11,800 bases of DNA from Conidiobolus incongruus B7586 (GCA_000697335.1 JNEM01014888.1:1-11800), one strand, 5' to 3'; positions 1 to 8,934 are shown, counted from the stretch's first letter. Notes: a model not told the origin generated them from the letters alone. Program-made: numbers and translations.

Positions 1-68
1 ATTATTAAGTTATTTTGATAATTATTAATTGAAATAAATAAATTCTTTTTTTTTATTTATTTATTATA
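1..68. other. Left flank, AT-rich, unassigned
   Basis: Short AT-rich stretch left of the outer Tc1 element. It ends in the TA (67-68) that serves as the target duplication. No coding or repeat identity could be assigned, and it is too short to say whether it is host DNA or another element. Confidence 0.5.
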
Positions 69-300
69 CACCAACCCAAAAAAGTAAGTTATAAAATTAA
101 AAATATATATATTTTTATTAATAACTAAAAAAATTATATATATTAGATTACCTGAAATTATAATATATAGTTAAAATATATTATTTGATAATAGATAAAT
201 ATATTTAAATACATTTATTAAACTATTAGCAAAAATATTAACTTTTAATATTAAACTAAGATAAGCTATAAATTTATGGGTTTTTAAGATAAAGGGATAT
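69..300 (+). repeat. Left long inverted repeat of Tc1-A
   Basis: This corresponds to 3324-3555 of Tc1-B. The outer motif copy reads GTAAGTTATAAA at 84-95. A decayed inner copy lies around 260-272, followed by a decayed version of the TTTGTGGGTTTTT block. Both sit at the same spacing as in Tc1-B. Confidence 0.75.
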
Positions 301-388
301 ATTTAACAATATATAATTATAATATTTTTTTTTGTTATTATTTTATAAATATTTGATAAATATATTAAATATTTTTATTAATACAATT

Positions 389-998
389 ATACTTAAATCC
401 CTCTCTAAAAGGATTTATTTATATAATAATCAACTTTATATAAAAGATAAATCAACTTATAATATTATTAGAATTATTAATATTAGCTAATTTATTATAT
501 TTAAAGTTATTAAGAATAATAATAAAAATATATTTAAATTTAAACTTAAATAGGTTATTTTATAAATATATATAATAAGAAGTATATTTATAAGTTAGTT
601 AATATAAATAAGTATAATATTATTATAGAAATAAAACAAGAATTATAAGATTATATAAGAATATTAGTTAATACTAAAATTATTATATATATTTTATATT
701 AATATAAATATCATATATTCTAAGAAAAAATACCCTTAACTAAAATATCTTATTATAAAATTAAATAAGAGTTTAAATATCATTATTTATATTAAATTAA
801 GACAAATTAAAATAAGGTTATTGAATTTAATAAAATAATAATATACCTTAGTAAATTTAATAAAAAAGCTAAATATTTCAAAAAAAAATATAAAATTACT
901 TTATTATAATTATATTAATTTTATTTAACAAATAATAATAGGTTAATTAATATTTAAAGATATATATTTTTTGAAATATAAAGTATTTTTATAAAGTT
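389..998 (+). pseudogene. Tc1-A transposase remnant, N-terminal part
   Basis: First part of a Tc1-like (DD34E family) transposase, which would cut and paste the element at TA sites. It aligns base by base with the start of the Tc1-B transposase. The position matching that ATG reads ATA (389-391), followed by codons for LKSLSK-like residues. It covers the N-terminal DNA-binding half and the early catalytic domain, about 204 codons, up to where the Gypsy element entered. It has many in-frame stops, mostly where Tc1-B has Gln, Arg or Trp codons or is itself stopped, and more C-to-T and G-to-A change than Tc1-B. The gene resumes at 8296. It cannot encode a working enzyme. Confidence 0.85.
994..998. 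repeat. 5-bp target site duplication (left) of Gypsy-A
   Basis: AAGTT directly left of the LTR. It is repeated exactly at 8291-8295 directly right of the other LTR. The uninterrupted Tc1-B carries AAGTT once at the matching place (4260-4264), which confirms the insertion point. Confidence 0.93.
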
Positions 999-1398
999 TG
1001 TAAGTGTAATGGTAGTTAAACTAATATAGTATAGAGGAAAACTTAATATAAAAGTAGTGTGGTACAGAACATGGTAATATAATATGGCTGTAGTGTGCAA
1101 GTATAAACAAAGTTTAATTAAGCTTTGAACCAGGATGAGTCACTAATATATTAAGATTTATATTAGGTAGTGCCAATATCCTACAATATTAATAGAATAT
1201 AGTCTCAATTTTAGAAATAGTATAAAAGTAAAAAATAGTAAGAATTGAGAGGAAAAAAAAGAAACCTAGTTTATTAGATAATTTAATACTATTTATACAA
1301 TTAATTTAATTATATAAGTATAAATTAATCATATAATTTATAGTTAATTAGATTATATGAAAGTGTATATAAGAATTTAAAGAATTAGTCTCTTAATA
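999..1398 (-). repeat. 3' LTR of Gypsy-A
   Basis: A 400-bp long terminal repeat matching 7891-8290 along its whole length without visible large gaps. Its outer end begins TGTAAGTG, and its inner end abuts a purine-rich tract. It is the 3' LTR because the coding traces run on the minus strand. A third, more decayed copy lies at 10498-10887. Confidence 0.93.
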
Positions 1399-1407
1399 CT
1401 CCCCTAG
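1399..1407 (-). other. Polypurine tract of Gypsy-A
   Basis: On the minus strand this reads CTAGGGGAG immediately before the 3' LTR, the expected position of the plus-strand primer for reverse transcription. It is one of the few G-runs in the window. Its position independently supports the minus-strand orientation of the element. Confidence 0.75.
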
Positions 1408-1454
1408 TAAGTTTCTTAAAAGAGACACACTCTTTAATTTTTACAAATAGGTAT

Positions 1455-1600
1455 AATAAGCTGAGGTATTCTTAATATTTTCTAGAGGTTCTTATATAGC
1501 TTCTTTAATAGGATAACCCATCCATTTTACATAAAAATAAAACTTATTCCTAACAGATTTAGATTTAATTATATAATCAACATAGTTTTCTTCTTCTCTA
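1455..1600 (-). pseudogene. Chromodomain remnant at the C-terminus of Gypsy-A Pol
   Basis: The minus-strand reading contains FYFYVKWMGYP followed by EPLENI at the spacing of the chromodomain core (YLVKWKGYP ... WEPxxNL). It is preceded by an acidic, aromatic stretch typical of the first strand. Chromodomains bind methylated histone H3 tails, and in chromoviruses they steer integrase to silent chromatin. It lies at the very end of the pol region, just before the polypurine tract, as expected. The reading is broken. Assignment is by motif recognition only, but the match is strong. Confidence 0.85.
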
Positions 1601-1689
1601 TCTTAATTAATAATTGGATCTAGTTTTAAGGTTTTTAATCAATTAGGAAAAGTGTTAAAATCTTTAAAGTATGGTTTAATTTTAGATAT

Positions 1690-2730
1690 GTGAAAGGTAA
1701 AGTTAATCCTCAAAGTTAGAGGTAATTCTAAGATAATATTTTCAAAATTTGAATCAATAGATTAAATTTTATAGGGACTATAATATAATGGTAAGTATTT
1801 GGGATTTAAGTTAGATTTAAATAGGGTAAATTTAAAAGCAAATTATTCTAAGTATACAAACATACTAGTTTTATATTTAAGAGGGTTTCTGGATAACTTT
1901 AAGTATTGTTATTCTATAATCCTTTAATTTTCTTCTAAGTTAAATTTAACAAAGGAATTAATATATTTGATATTAGATTAAAATTCAACAATGTCCAAAG
2001 GTAAGTTGATTTAAAGTTTTAGAGTAATTATTAAGTTAAGATATTTGTTATAATTAATAAAATAAAAGCTAAAACCTGTTGATTTATTAATAAAGGTGTT
2101 GAATAAATATTAGAGTTAATAGATATAAACATCTTAATTTAACTAATTAGTGTTAATATAGGCTCTAATCATTTGCTTTAAGGTTTTAATAGTTTTTTCA
2201 ACAAGTTTATTGGTTTAGTGATAATTAGTAATAAACATAGCTAGGTTAATTTTAAAGGAAAAGAATAGTGACTTCTAGAATTAAGAGTTAAATTATATAT
2301 TTTTATTAAATACAATAGTTTGTGGAATTTTATAGTAGGTAAAGATATTAAAGAATAACAATTGTGCAACATCTTTAACTGTAGAAGTTTTGAAATAAAG
2401 AATAAAATAAACATATTTGGAAAATGAATCAATTGTAATTAGTAAGTTATTATAACTATTTGTTGATTTAAGGATTTCTATGAAATCAAGTTAGATTTGT
2501 TGCTAAGTTTTATTAGGGACTTATAGGGGAATAAGTTTACTATATTTTAGTTGAGTATTATATTTAGTTTTTTAGCATATATCACAGGTATTAATGTATT
2601 TCTAAATTAATTTAACTAGGGAAAGTTAGTAGTACCTTGTTTTAATTCTCTCAACAATTTTTAACTAGTTTTAATATCCTCTAACAAGTAAATTATGACA
2701 TTCATTAAATATTGTTTGTTGGATCTTGGG
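1690..2730 (-). pseudogene. Integrase remnant of Gypsy-A, with GPY/F-like module
   Basis: Broken integrase region on the minus strand. In order it holds an HHCC zinc-binding region (a CDIC motif near 2575-2590 and a histidine stretch near 2690), the catalytic core with TIDSFSKYVYF near 2400-2440, a region near 2190-2230 resembling the YHPQTN...VER box that carries the catalytic glutamate, and a GPY/F-type module (PKYLPLYYSPYKI) near 1755-1795. The enzyme would join element cDNA to the host chromosome. The open stretch at 2241-2432 is a shard of this domain, not a separate gene. The copy is a fossil with many breaks. Confidence 0.87.
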
Positions 2731-2949
2731 AATGTTAAGAATATATAAACAATTATTATAATATAGTAAGTTATTGATAATTTTAAATCTTTTAACATAT
2801 TTTAGTTGGTTTTCTAATAGTTTAAAGAGTTCTTCTTTAACTAAAATAAAGAAATTATTATTTAACAGTGTTTCTTAAAGTAGTTTAATAAATTCTTTAT
2901 TTCCTTTATTAATAATTATTAAGTTAATATTTGCTGGATTTTTGTAATT

Positions 2950-3321
2950 AAAATAAAAGGGTAGGTATATAAAATTTCTTAACAAAGTATCTACAACATA
3001 ATTTTATTAACCTAAGAGATATTAAATAAAAAAAAGGTAAGCTTAGATAATTTTAATCTATCTAACTTATTTTCTTAATAAATACTTCTGAGTATTTAAG
3101 TAGATAAGTGATTTATAATTTGTAAATACTAAGAAAAAGTTGTAAAACAAGAAATGTGAGTGATTTTTGATTATTTCTACTAAAGCAAAAAGTTCTTATT
3201 TATAAACTAGGTATTTCAATTCAGCTGGTTTTATTTTTTTTAACCAGAATGTTATTAGTTTTAAAGTAACATTTATAAAGTTAAATTCAACTTATTCTCC
3301 TTTATTTATTATTTTATCTTA
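2950..3321 (-). pseudogene. RNase H remnant of Gypsy-A, downstream part
   Basis: Minus-strand reading with features of the Ty3/Gypsy RNase H: an ELFALVEIIKNH stretch matching the KELLAIVEAxxxW helix, then a region like the FTDHKxL box. RNase H degrades the RNA strand during reverse transcription. Tc1-B was inserted within or just before this domain, so its upstream part lies beyond 4899. It is a broken fossil. Confidence 0.8.
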
Positions 3322-3323
3322 TA
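3322..3323. repeat. TA target duplication (left) of Tc1-B
   Basis: TA directly before the left terminus TACTAACC, matched by TA at 4897-4898 after the right terminus. Both flanks beyond it are Gypsy-A sequence. Confidence 0.85.
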
Positions 3324-3555
3324 TACTAACCTACAAAAGTGAGTTATAAAATCAAAAATATATATATTTTAATTAATAACTAAAACAATTATATATATTA
3401 GATTACTTGAAACTATAATATATAATTAAGGTATATTATTTAATAATAAATAAATATATTTAAATATATTTAGTAAACTATTAGCAAAAATATTAAACCT
3501 TAATATTTAACTAAGGTGAGTTATAAATTTGTGGGTTTTTGAGATAAAGGGATAT
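3324..3555 (+). repeat. Left long inverted repeat of Tc1-B with two internal direct repeats
   Basis: It pairs in inverted orientation with about 4670-4896. Conservation is concentrated in an outer block (3324-3361) and an inner block (3511-3545). Both blocks contain the 12-mer GTGAGTTATAAA, at 3339-3350 and 3516-3527. Two direct repeats per inverted repeat is the IR/DR arrangement known from Tc1 elements such as Sleeping Beauty, where each is a transposase binding site. That function is inferred here. Confidence 0.85.
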
Positions 3556-3649
3556 ATTTAACAATATATAACCATATCTTTTTTCTCTCTTTGCTATTAT
3601 TTTATATAATATTTTACAGATATACTAAATTTTTTTTATTAGTATCATT

Positions 3650-4666
3650 ATGCTTAAATCCCTCTCTAAAAAAATCCACTTATATATCAATCAACTTTAT
3701 AAAGAAGGTAAATCAACTTGTGATATTGTTAGAATTACTAGTGTTAGCTAGTCTACTATAGCTAAAGTTGTTAAGAATAGCAATAAAGAAACATTTAAAC
3801 CTAAACTTAAGTGTGCTAGGATTATAGATGAACATGATAAGAAGTATATCTGTAGGTTGGTTAGTATAGGTAAATATAGTACTGTTGTAGAAATATAGCA
3901 GGAACTATAAGACTATACAAGAATATTGGTTAGCACTAATACTATTATATGTGCTTTATGTTAGCATAGATACTACTCACACCTTAAGAAAAAACACCCC
4001 CAACTAAAGAAATCCCACTGTAAAACTAGGTGGGAGTTTAAATGTCACTATTAATGTTGAACTAAAATTGATTAGAGTAAGGTTATTTAGTCTAATGAAA
4101 CAAAAATATACTTTAGTAGATCTGATAAAAAAGCTAGATGCTTCAGAAAAGATGTAGAACTACTATGTAACTATCATGTTAATTCTACCCAAAAGTATAG
4201 TAGTAGGTTAATTATTGTTTAGGGATGTATGTTGTTTTTAGGTGTAAGGTATCTTTGTAAAGTTAATAGGGGAATTAATACTGAGATGTACTAAAGTATT
4301 TTAAACAATGAATTGAAAAAAACCATTGAATAATATAGGTTAAACAAATCTAATGTTATTTTTTAGCAAGATAATGCCTCTTGCTATACTACAGCTTCTA
4401 CTACCAAATAGCTTAAAAATAACAAGATAACAGTTATAAAGTAGCTTCCTTAATTTCTTAACTTTAATCTAATTAAATACTTTTGGGATTAGTTAAAAAA
4501 AGTTATTAAAGCTTTCCCCCCAGCAAAAAATTTAAATCAATTTTAAAAATATGTTTAAGAAGCATAGAACAAGATTAACCCTTTTTAGTGTAAGAAGTTA
4601 GTTGATTCTATACCCTACAGACTTAAAGAAGTTAGAAAAGCTAAAGGTAGATACACTAGGTTTTAA
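3650..4666 (+). pseudogene. Tc1-B transposase (DD34E type), full length with about 20 stops
   Basis: Tc1-family transposase, which would excise and reinsert the element at TA. The reading from ATG 3650 to TAA 4664-4666 stays in one frame for 338 codons, about the usual Tc1 length, with no frameshift. Residues 1-110 form the N-terminal DNA-binding region. The catalytic boxes follow: SNETKIYFS (residue 149, where SDE is normal), FxQDNASCYTT (Asp at residue 241), and NLIKYFWD (residue 276, where NPIE is normal), with 34 residues between the second and third sites. About 20 in-frame stops, one of them TGA, sit mainly where relatives have Gln or Trp, for example IFxQDNA and VIKxLPx. Asp149 has become Asn and Glu276 Lys, each explained by G-to-A change in TpG. 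It is inactive by several independent lesions. Confidence 0.93.
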
Positions 4667-4669
4667 TTT

Positions 4670-4896
4670 TTTTTTATCACCAAAAACCCACAAATTTATA
4701 ACTCACCTTAAGTAAAATTTAAGGGTTTATATTTTAGCTAATTAATAGCTAAATATCATCATTTAATGATATATATAACTAATAAATATAATAGATTTTA
4801 ATTATTTAATTTAGGTTTATTTCATTAAATATTAATTAAGTTATTAGTAAAAATATAGGTGTTTTTGATTTTATAACTTACTTTTGTAGGTTAGTG
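4670..4896 (-). repeat. Right long inverted repeat of Tc1-B with two internal direct repeats
   Basis: Inverted partner of 3324-3555. Complements of the 12-mer lie at 4695-4706 (inner, exact) and 4870-4881 (outer, one change). Between them is a near-palindrome around 4734-4752 (TTAGCTAATTAATAGCTAA) that could form a hairpin. Confidence 0.85.
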
Positions 4897-4898
4897 TA
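4897..4898. repeat. TA target duplication (right) of Tc1-B
   Basis: TA following the right terminus GGTTAGTG. It pairs with 3322-3323. Gypsy-A sequence resumes after it. Confidence 0.85.
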
Positions 4899-5940
4899 GT
4901 TATAAAGTAAAATATAAATTAAATATAAACTAGGTTAACTATCTATTAATTATAAAAAAACTAGAGTTAGTAAAAATAATGGTAGGTAGTTTTAGATTAA
5001 AAATAGATAAAGCAAGAGTATTAGTAATATAAAAAATTAAAGCATTTATGTAAAAAGTATATAGTAAGGTTTATTTAAAAAGAGAGTTTTTCTTCAAGAG
5101 ATTAATAAGAAAAGTAACAAGTTCAACAAAAGAATCAATAAAATCTTTAAAGTAATTTAATAATCTAAGTACAAACATAAACTAATCTTTGTTTATAGGT
5201 ATAATAAAAGCTTTAACACCATTGAGTTTAATTAGATCAATATTAATTCCTTAAGAGGAAACAATATAACCACAGAAAAAGATAGAAGAGGTACTAAAGA
5301 TGTATTTTGATAGTTTTAAAGGTAATTTATATTCTTGAATAATTTGTAAAACTTAATTAACATGTTAAATATATTTTTCTTTAGTTTTTAAATAGATTAA
5401 GATATTATCAAGGTAGGTGATAACAAAGTTATTAAAGATAAGGTTGAAAAAGGAATTGATTAATTAAGTAAAAGTTACAAAGGTATTACATAATCTAAAG
5501 TTTATAACAATAAATTTATAGTGACTTAAAAGAGTGTTGAAAGTAGTTAAAGGGATAGAATTTTCTTTAACTTTAATGTTATAATACCTATTTTTAACAT
5601 CTAGTTTAGTAAATATAGTTGATCTAAGTAGTTTATCTTTAACATTATATAAGTTTAGTAATAAAGTTTTATCCTTGATAGTTTTAGAGTTTAAAACATA
5701 GTTATTAATATATAATTTTTAACCACCATCAGCTTTTTTTATAAAGAAGATTAGAGATTCTTATAGTAAAGAAGAAGGTTTAATATATTTATTTTCAAGT
5801 AGTTTTTAGATTTCTTCTTTTAAGGTTTAATATTATTCAAGAGATAAATGGTAAGTAAACTTTAAGTATAGTTATATACCAAAGATTAGTTTAATTTTGT
5901 GTTTAATATTATATTTAGGTGGTAATTTATTCACAAATTC
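4899..5940 (-). pseudogene. Reverse transcriptase and start of RNase H, Gypsy-A
   Basis: Broken minus-strand polymerase region. It begins near 5940 with a KLPPKYNIKHKI stretch (the LPPxRxxDHxI start of Ty3/Gypsy RT), continues through a PSSL...FFIKKADGG-like box near 5730-5790, and reaches the YLDD-type active-site region near 5405-5430. The connection region follows towards 5080, with a LINLLKK...F stretch like the LTxLLKK thumb motif. After that comes the upstream part of RNase H, cut at 4899 by Tc1-B. RT copies element RNA into DNA. This is the most readable part of the element, but it is a fossil. Confidence 0.9.
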
Positions 5941-6780
5941 AAAAACATTAGCAAATTAACTTACTATATTATATAAAAAGTGGTTATTAGATATAACTTT
6001 ATTAAAATCAACAAATGAAATGCTAATAGATAAATAATAAACAAATATATATCCTTATAAATTATTTAGGTTTTTGATTAGCTTTTTATATTGATTTTTA
6101 CTTATAATAATAGAATTATTTGCTACAATTGTAGAGTTAGTGTTAGGTAAAGTATTTAATAATTTTATAATAGGGTAATATAGATTTTTTAAGATTAATT
6201 CTACTAATTTCTTTTGGAAAATGAAAAAAATAGATTTGTAGCTTTTTAAGGTAATATTCATAGATATAAAACTGTGATATTTAAACCAATTTTAACCTAG
6301 TATAAAATTATAACCAATGTTGCCAACTAGGAATTTAATATATTGGGAGTAGTTAGGGGGTAATGATAGGTATTTAGATACAGTACTAGATGCTTGTTCC
6401 ATTAAGTTATTAACATATTTGATTATTAAGTTATTTTTTCAAGTAGGTAAAGATGGTTTTACAACAATAAAAGAGGAGATAATACAGTTAAAATAACTAA
6501 AGTTAATTAAAATACTAACATGTGTATCTATAAAAAAACTAGTTAATACAAACAATAGGGTAATAATTAAAGGTAAAAAATCACAAGGTAAATTAGTTAC
6601 TAGAATATTTTTAGTTTCTAATAGTTTAATCAATTAGATTTCTCTAGTATAAATAGTTTGATTTATAAAATCAATAGTCTATTGGAACTTTTGTAGATTA
6701 AATTAGAATTTGCTAACTAATTGTAAAAGGGGTGATTCTAAGGTTATATTAATATTATTCAGGTTTGATTTATAGTTGGT
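5941..6780 (-). pseudogene. Protease and protease-RT linker remnant of Gypsy-A
   Basis: The minus-strand stretch 6439-6633 contains FFIDTHVSILI, which resembles the FIDTGAS-type active-site box of retroviral-type aspartic proteases; such enzymes cut the Gag-Pol precursor. A second short open stretch at 6055-6261 lies between protease and RT and is linker, with no motif of its own. Both open stretches are surviving shards of one polyprotein, not genes. The protease call rests on a single box and its correct position between gag and RT, so it is less certain than the RT call. Confidence 0.65.
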
Positions 6781-7750
6781 AAGTTAAGATTATTGAGAAT
6801 TAAACAGATATTGCTTCCTTAAAGGGTATTTGTTAGTTTTATAGTTAACTTAAGTTTTTTAGTAGTAATAACAATTTTTGTTTATTCTCAAGTAAACTTT
6901 AGCTTCTTTACTAAAGGTTTTCTTATAAAGCTTTAAAGTAGAAACATCTATCATTTAAAACTTAAGTAGGTTAGAGTAAAGTTTAAAAGATTAATTTTTA
7001 GGGTGGGAAGATTTAGTTATAGAGTAAAAGATATTATCAATTATAATTGCTACATTACAAATATTAGAAAAAGACATATTATCAAAGTAATCCCTACTAA
7101 CTAACTAGAGCTTTACTTGAAGGTTAAGGTATTATAATAGTTTGTGGATTTATTCTTCTTCAGTAATATTTAATATGTTTAAACATATCTTATTAAATTT
7201 CTCAATCAATTATTTTGTAGAAGTTTTTTATTTAAGTTGGGAAAGCTTTTCTTTTACTAATTAAACTTGATTTTTTAGGTAATACCTCTCTTTAAAAGCT
7301 TTTTCTAATTGTTTAAAAGTTTGTATTTTTATAATAAGCTATCCTCTTGAAGATTCTTTAGGATTAAATTTATAATAAGTTAACTACCAAATATAAACAG
7401 ATTTTTCTAAAAAAGAAGTGGTTAATTTAAGGATATTCTTTAAATCTTCATCAAGAATCAAATCAAAATAATTCTTCATGTTTTTAAGGTAGTTTTCAAG
7501 TTTGTAAAGGTTTTTTAAGTTATCATAAGTAGTTAATTTGTTTTTAAAGATACTAAAGAGGTAGTTTAATGTATTAACTATAATAAAGTAGCTGGTTTGT
7601 TAGATTTAAACTCTTTAAGACATATTTTTTTCAATCAAAAGTTGTTTAATATAAGCTTCTTAGAGGGTAATAAGCTTTTAAAGACTAAAATCTTAGATTC
7701 ACTTAGTAATTAAGCTGTTATCATTATTAAAATAATATAAGGGTATTTCT
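6781..7750 (-). pseudogene. gag remnant of Gypsy-A
   Basis: Minus-strand region between the 5' leader and the protease. The reading near 7050-7500 shows the pattern of the retrotransposon Gag domain: alternating aromatic and basic residues with LENYLKNMKNYFDL, a tryptophan-containing YIW stretch, and FKQLEKAFKERYY, like the FxxLxxxFxxxF helix. Gag would form the virus-like particle. I could not identify a CCHC zinc knuckle with confidence. The copy is broken in many places. Confidence 0.7.
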
Positions 7751-7872
7751 TTTTTTGGTGGTATTATAATATATAGTATTAAATTTAAATGAAATAAATT
7801 ATAGATAAGATTTAAAATAGTAATAATTAAGTTTGATACAGATAGTTATTAATTTCTAATAGGTTTTTAACA

Positions 7873-7890
7873 GTTTTGTTACTGTTACTA
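7873..7890 (-). other. Candidate primer binding site of Gypsy-A
   Basis: On the minus strand the bases directly after the 5' LTR read TAGTAACAGTAACAAAAC. Primer sites normally start TGG and pair with a tRNA 3' end (CCA). TAG here would be TGG after a G-to-A change. The position abutting the LTR is right, but the priming tRNA cannot be named. Confidence 0.45.
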
Positions 7891-8290
7891 TATAAGTGTA
7901 GTGGTAGTTAAACTAATATAGTATAGAGGAAAACTTAATATAAAAGTAGTGTGGTGTAGAATATAATAATATAATGTAGCTGTAGTGTGTAAGTATAAAC
8001 AAAGTTTAATTAAACTTCAAACTAGGATGAGTTATTAATATATTAAGATTTATATTAGGTAGTGTTAATATCCTACAATATTAATAGAATATAGTCTCAA
8101 TTTTAGAAATAGTATAAAAGTAAAAAATAGTAAGAATTGAAAAGAAAAAAGAGGAACCTAGTTTATTAAATAATTTAATACTATTTATACAATTAATTTA
8201 ACTATATAAGTATAAATTAATCATATAATTTATAGTTAATTGGATTATATGAAAGTATATATAAGAATTTAAAGAACTAGTCTCTTAACA
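7891..8290 (-). repeat. 5' LTR of Gypsy-A
   Basis: A 400-bp repeat, partner of 999-1398. Its right end reads CTCTTAACA and keeps the CA terminus that the left copy has lost. Its left end begins TATAAGTG, where the other copy keeps TGTAAGTG. Together the two copies show the canonical TG...CA termini. The promoter of the element would lie here, but I see no clear core promoter motif in such AT-rich sequence. Confidence 0.93.
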
Positions 8291-8295
8291 AAGTT
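8291..8295. repeat. 5-bp target site duplication (right) of Gypsy-A
   Basis: AAGTT, identical to 994-998. Tc1-A resumes here. Confidence 0.93.
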
Positions 8296-8688
8296 AATAA
8301 AGAAATTAATATTAAAATATATTAAATTATTTTAAATAATAAATTAAAGAAATATTAAATAATATAGGTTAAATAAATGTAATATTATTTATTAATAAGA
8401 TAATACTTTTTGTTATATTATAACTTTTATTATTAAATAGTTTAAAAATAATAAGATAATAGTTTTAAAATAACTTTTTTAATTTTTTAATTTAATTAAA
8501 TATTTTTGGGATTAATTAAAATAAGTTATTAAAATTTTCCTTTTAATAAAAAGTTTAAATTAATCTTATAAATATGCTTAAAAAGTATAAAATAAAATTA
8601 ACCTTTTATAATATAAAAGGTTAATTAATTTTATATTCTACAAACTTAAAAAAGTTAAAATACTTAAGATAAATATACTAAGTTTTAA
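8296..8688 (+). pseudogene. Tc1-A transposase remnant, C-terminal part
   Basis: Continuation of the transposase interrupted at 998, aligned with 4265-4666 of Tc1-B. It covers the second and third catalytic boxes: a degraded QDNA region near 8395-8415 and FWD...LKKVIK near 8505-8535. It ends at the same TAA (8686-8688) as Tc1-B. It is slightly shorter than the matching part of Tc1-B, so small deletions are present in addition to many stops. It is non-functional. Confidence 0.85.
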
Positions 8689-8845
8689 TTTTATTATTAT
8701 TAAAAACCTATAAATATATAACTTATCTTTAATAAAATTTAAGGGTTGATATTTTAACTAATTAATAACTAAATATCATTATTTAATGATTTATATTATT
8801 AATAAATATATATAATTTGAATTATTTAATTTAAGTTTATTTTAT

Positions 8846-8847
8846 TA
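8846..8847. repeat. TA target duplication (left) of the mariner-like element
   Basis: TA before the terminus TTACTTTG, matched by TA at 10167-10168. In uninterrupted Tc1-B the same place reads CATTAAATATT with a single TA. Confidence 0.85.
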
Positions 8848-8880
8848 TTACTTTGTAATTTAAATAATGAGAATTTTTGT
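8848..8880 (+). repeat. Left terminal inverted repeat of the mariner-like element
   Basis: It pairs with the complement of 10134-10166. Shared blocks in order are TTAC, AATT, AAA, AATG, GAA and TTTT, at matching positions. Confidence 0.85.
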
Positions 8881-8934
8881 GATTGAAAAAAAATAAACAT
8901 TTTAATATATAAAAAGTAAAAATAAATATATATT

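Larger units (their letters stand above)
3324..4896 (+). mobile_element. Tc1-B: complete but mutated Tc1-like transposon
   Basis: A 1573-bp Tc1-like element inserted into the RNase H region of Gypsy-A. It has matching ends (YACTAACCTACAAAAGT on the left, its complement on the right), a TA target duplication, long inverted repeats of about 230 bp, and one transposase gene of 338 codons. It is the least AT-converted element in the window and lies inside Gypsy-A, which lies inside Tc1-A of the same family, so it is the youngest of those three. No large deletion is visible. It cannot move by itself because the transposase is broken, though its ends look well preserved. Confidence 0.93.
999..8290 (-). 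mobile_element. Gypsy-A: broken Ty3/Gypsy chromovirus-type LTR retrotransposon
   Basis: A near full-length Ty3/Gypsy element transcribed on the minus strand, about 5.7 kb once the inserted Tc1-B (3324-4896) is discounted. It has two 400-bp LTRs, an exact 5-bp target duplication, a purine-rich tract next to the 3' LTR, and recognisable traces of gag, protease, reverse transcriptase, RNase H, integrase with GPY/F module, and chromodomain, in that order. This order and the C-terminal chromodomain place it in the chromovirus clade of Ty3/Gypsy (Metaviridae), common in fungi. All parts are broken by many changes (tens), so it is a fossil. The two LTRs differ at roughly 30 of 400 sites by eye, nearly all transitions. 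Point mutation of the RIP type inflates that figure, so it cannot be used as a clock. Confidence 0.93.

Noticed and set aside
2241-2432. Short open frame of 63 codons
   Set aside because: It is a surviving shard of the Gypsy-A integrase in its coding orientation, not an independent gene.
3650-4666. Alternative genetic code with TAA/TAG read as Gln (ciliate-like)
   Set aside because: Many TAG codons and one TGA sit at Trp positions, and catalytic Asp and Glu are changed to Asn and Lys. A code change cannot explain those, while C-to-T and G-to-A mutation explains all of them.
4734-4752. Near-palindrome as a terminator or riboswitch
   Set aside because: It lies within the right inverted repeat of Tc1-B. 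A weak AT-only hairpin is common by chance here, and it has no neighbouring active gene.
6055-6633. Two short open frames (6055-6261 and 6439-6633)
   Set aside because: Both lie in the protease to RT part of the Gypsy-A polyprotein on its coding strand. Neither has its own signals or matches a separate gene family.
999-8290. Dating Gypsy-A from its LTR divergence
   Set aside because: The differences are almost all transitions of the RIP type, so divergence reflects mutation episodes rather than elapsed time.
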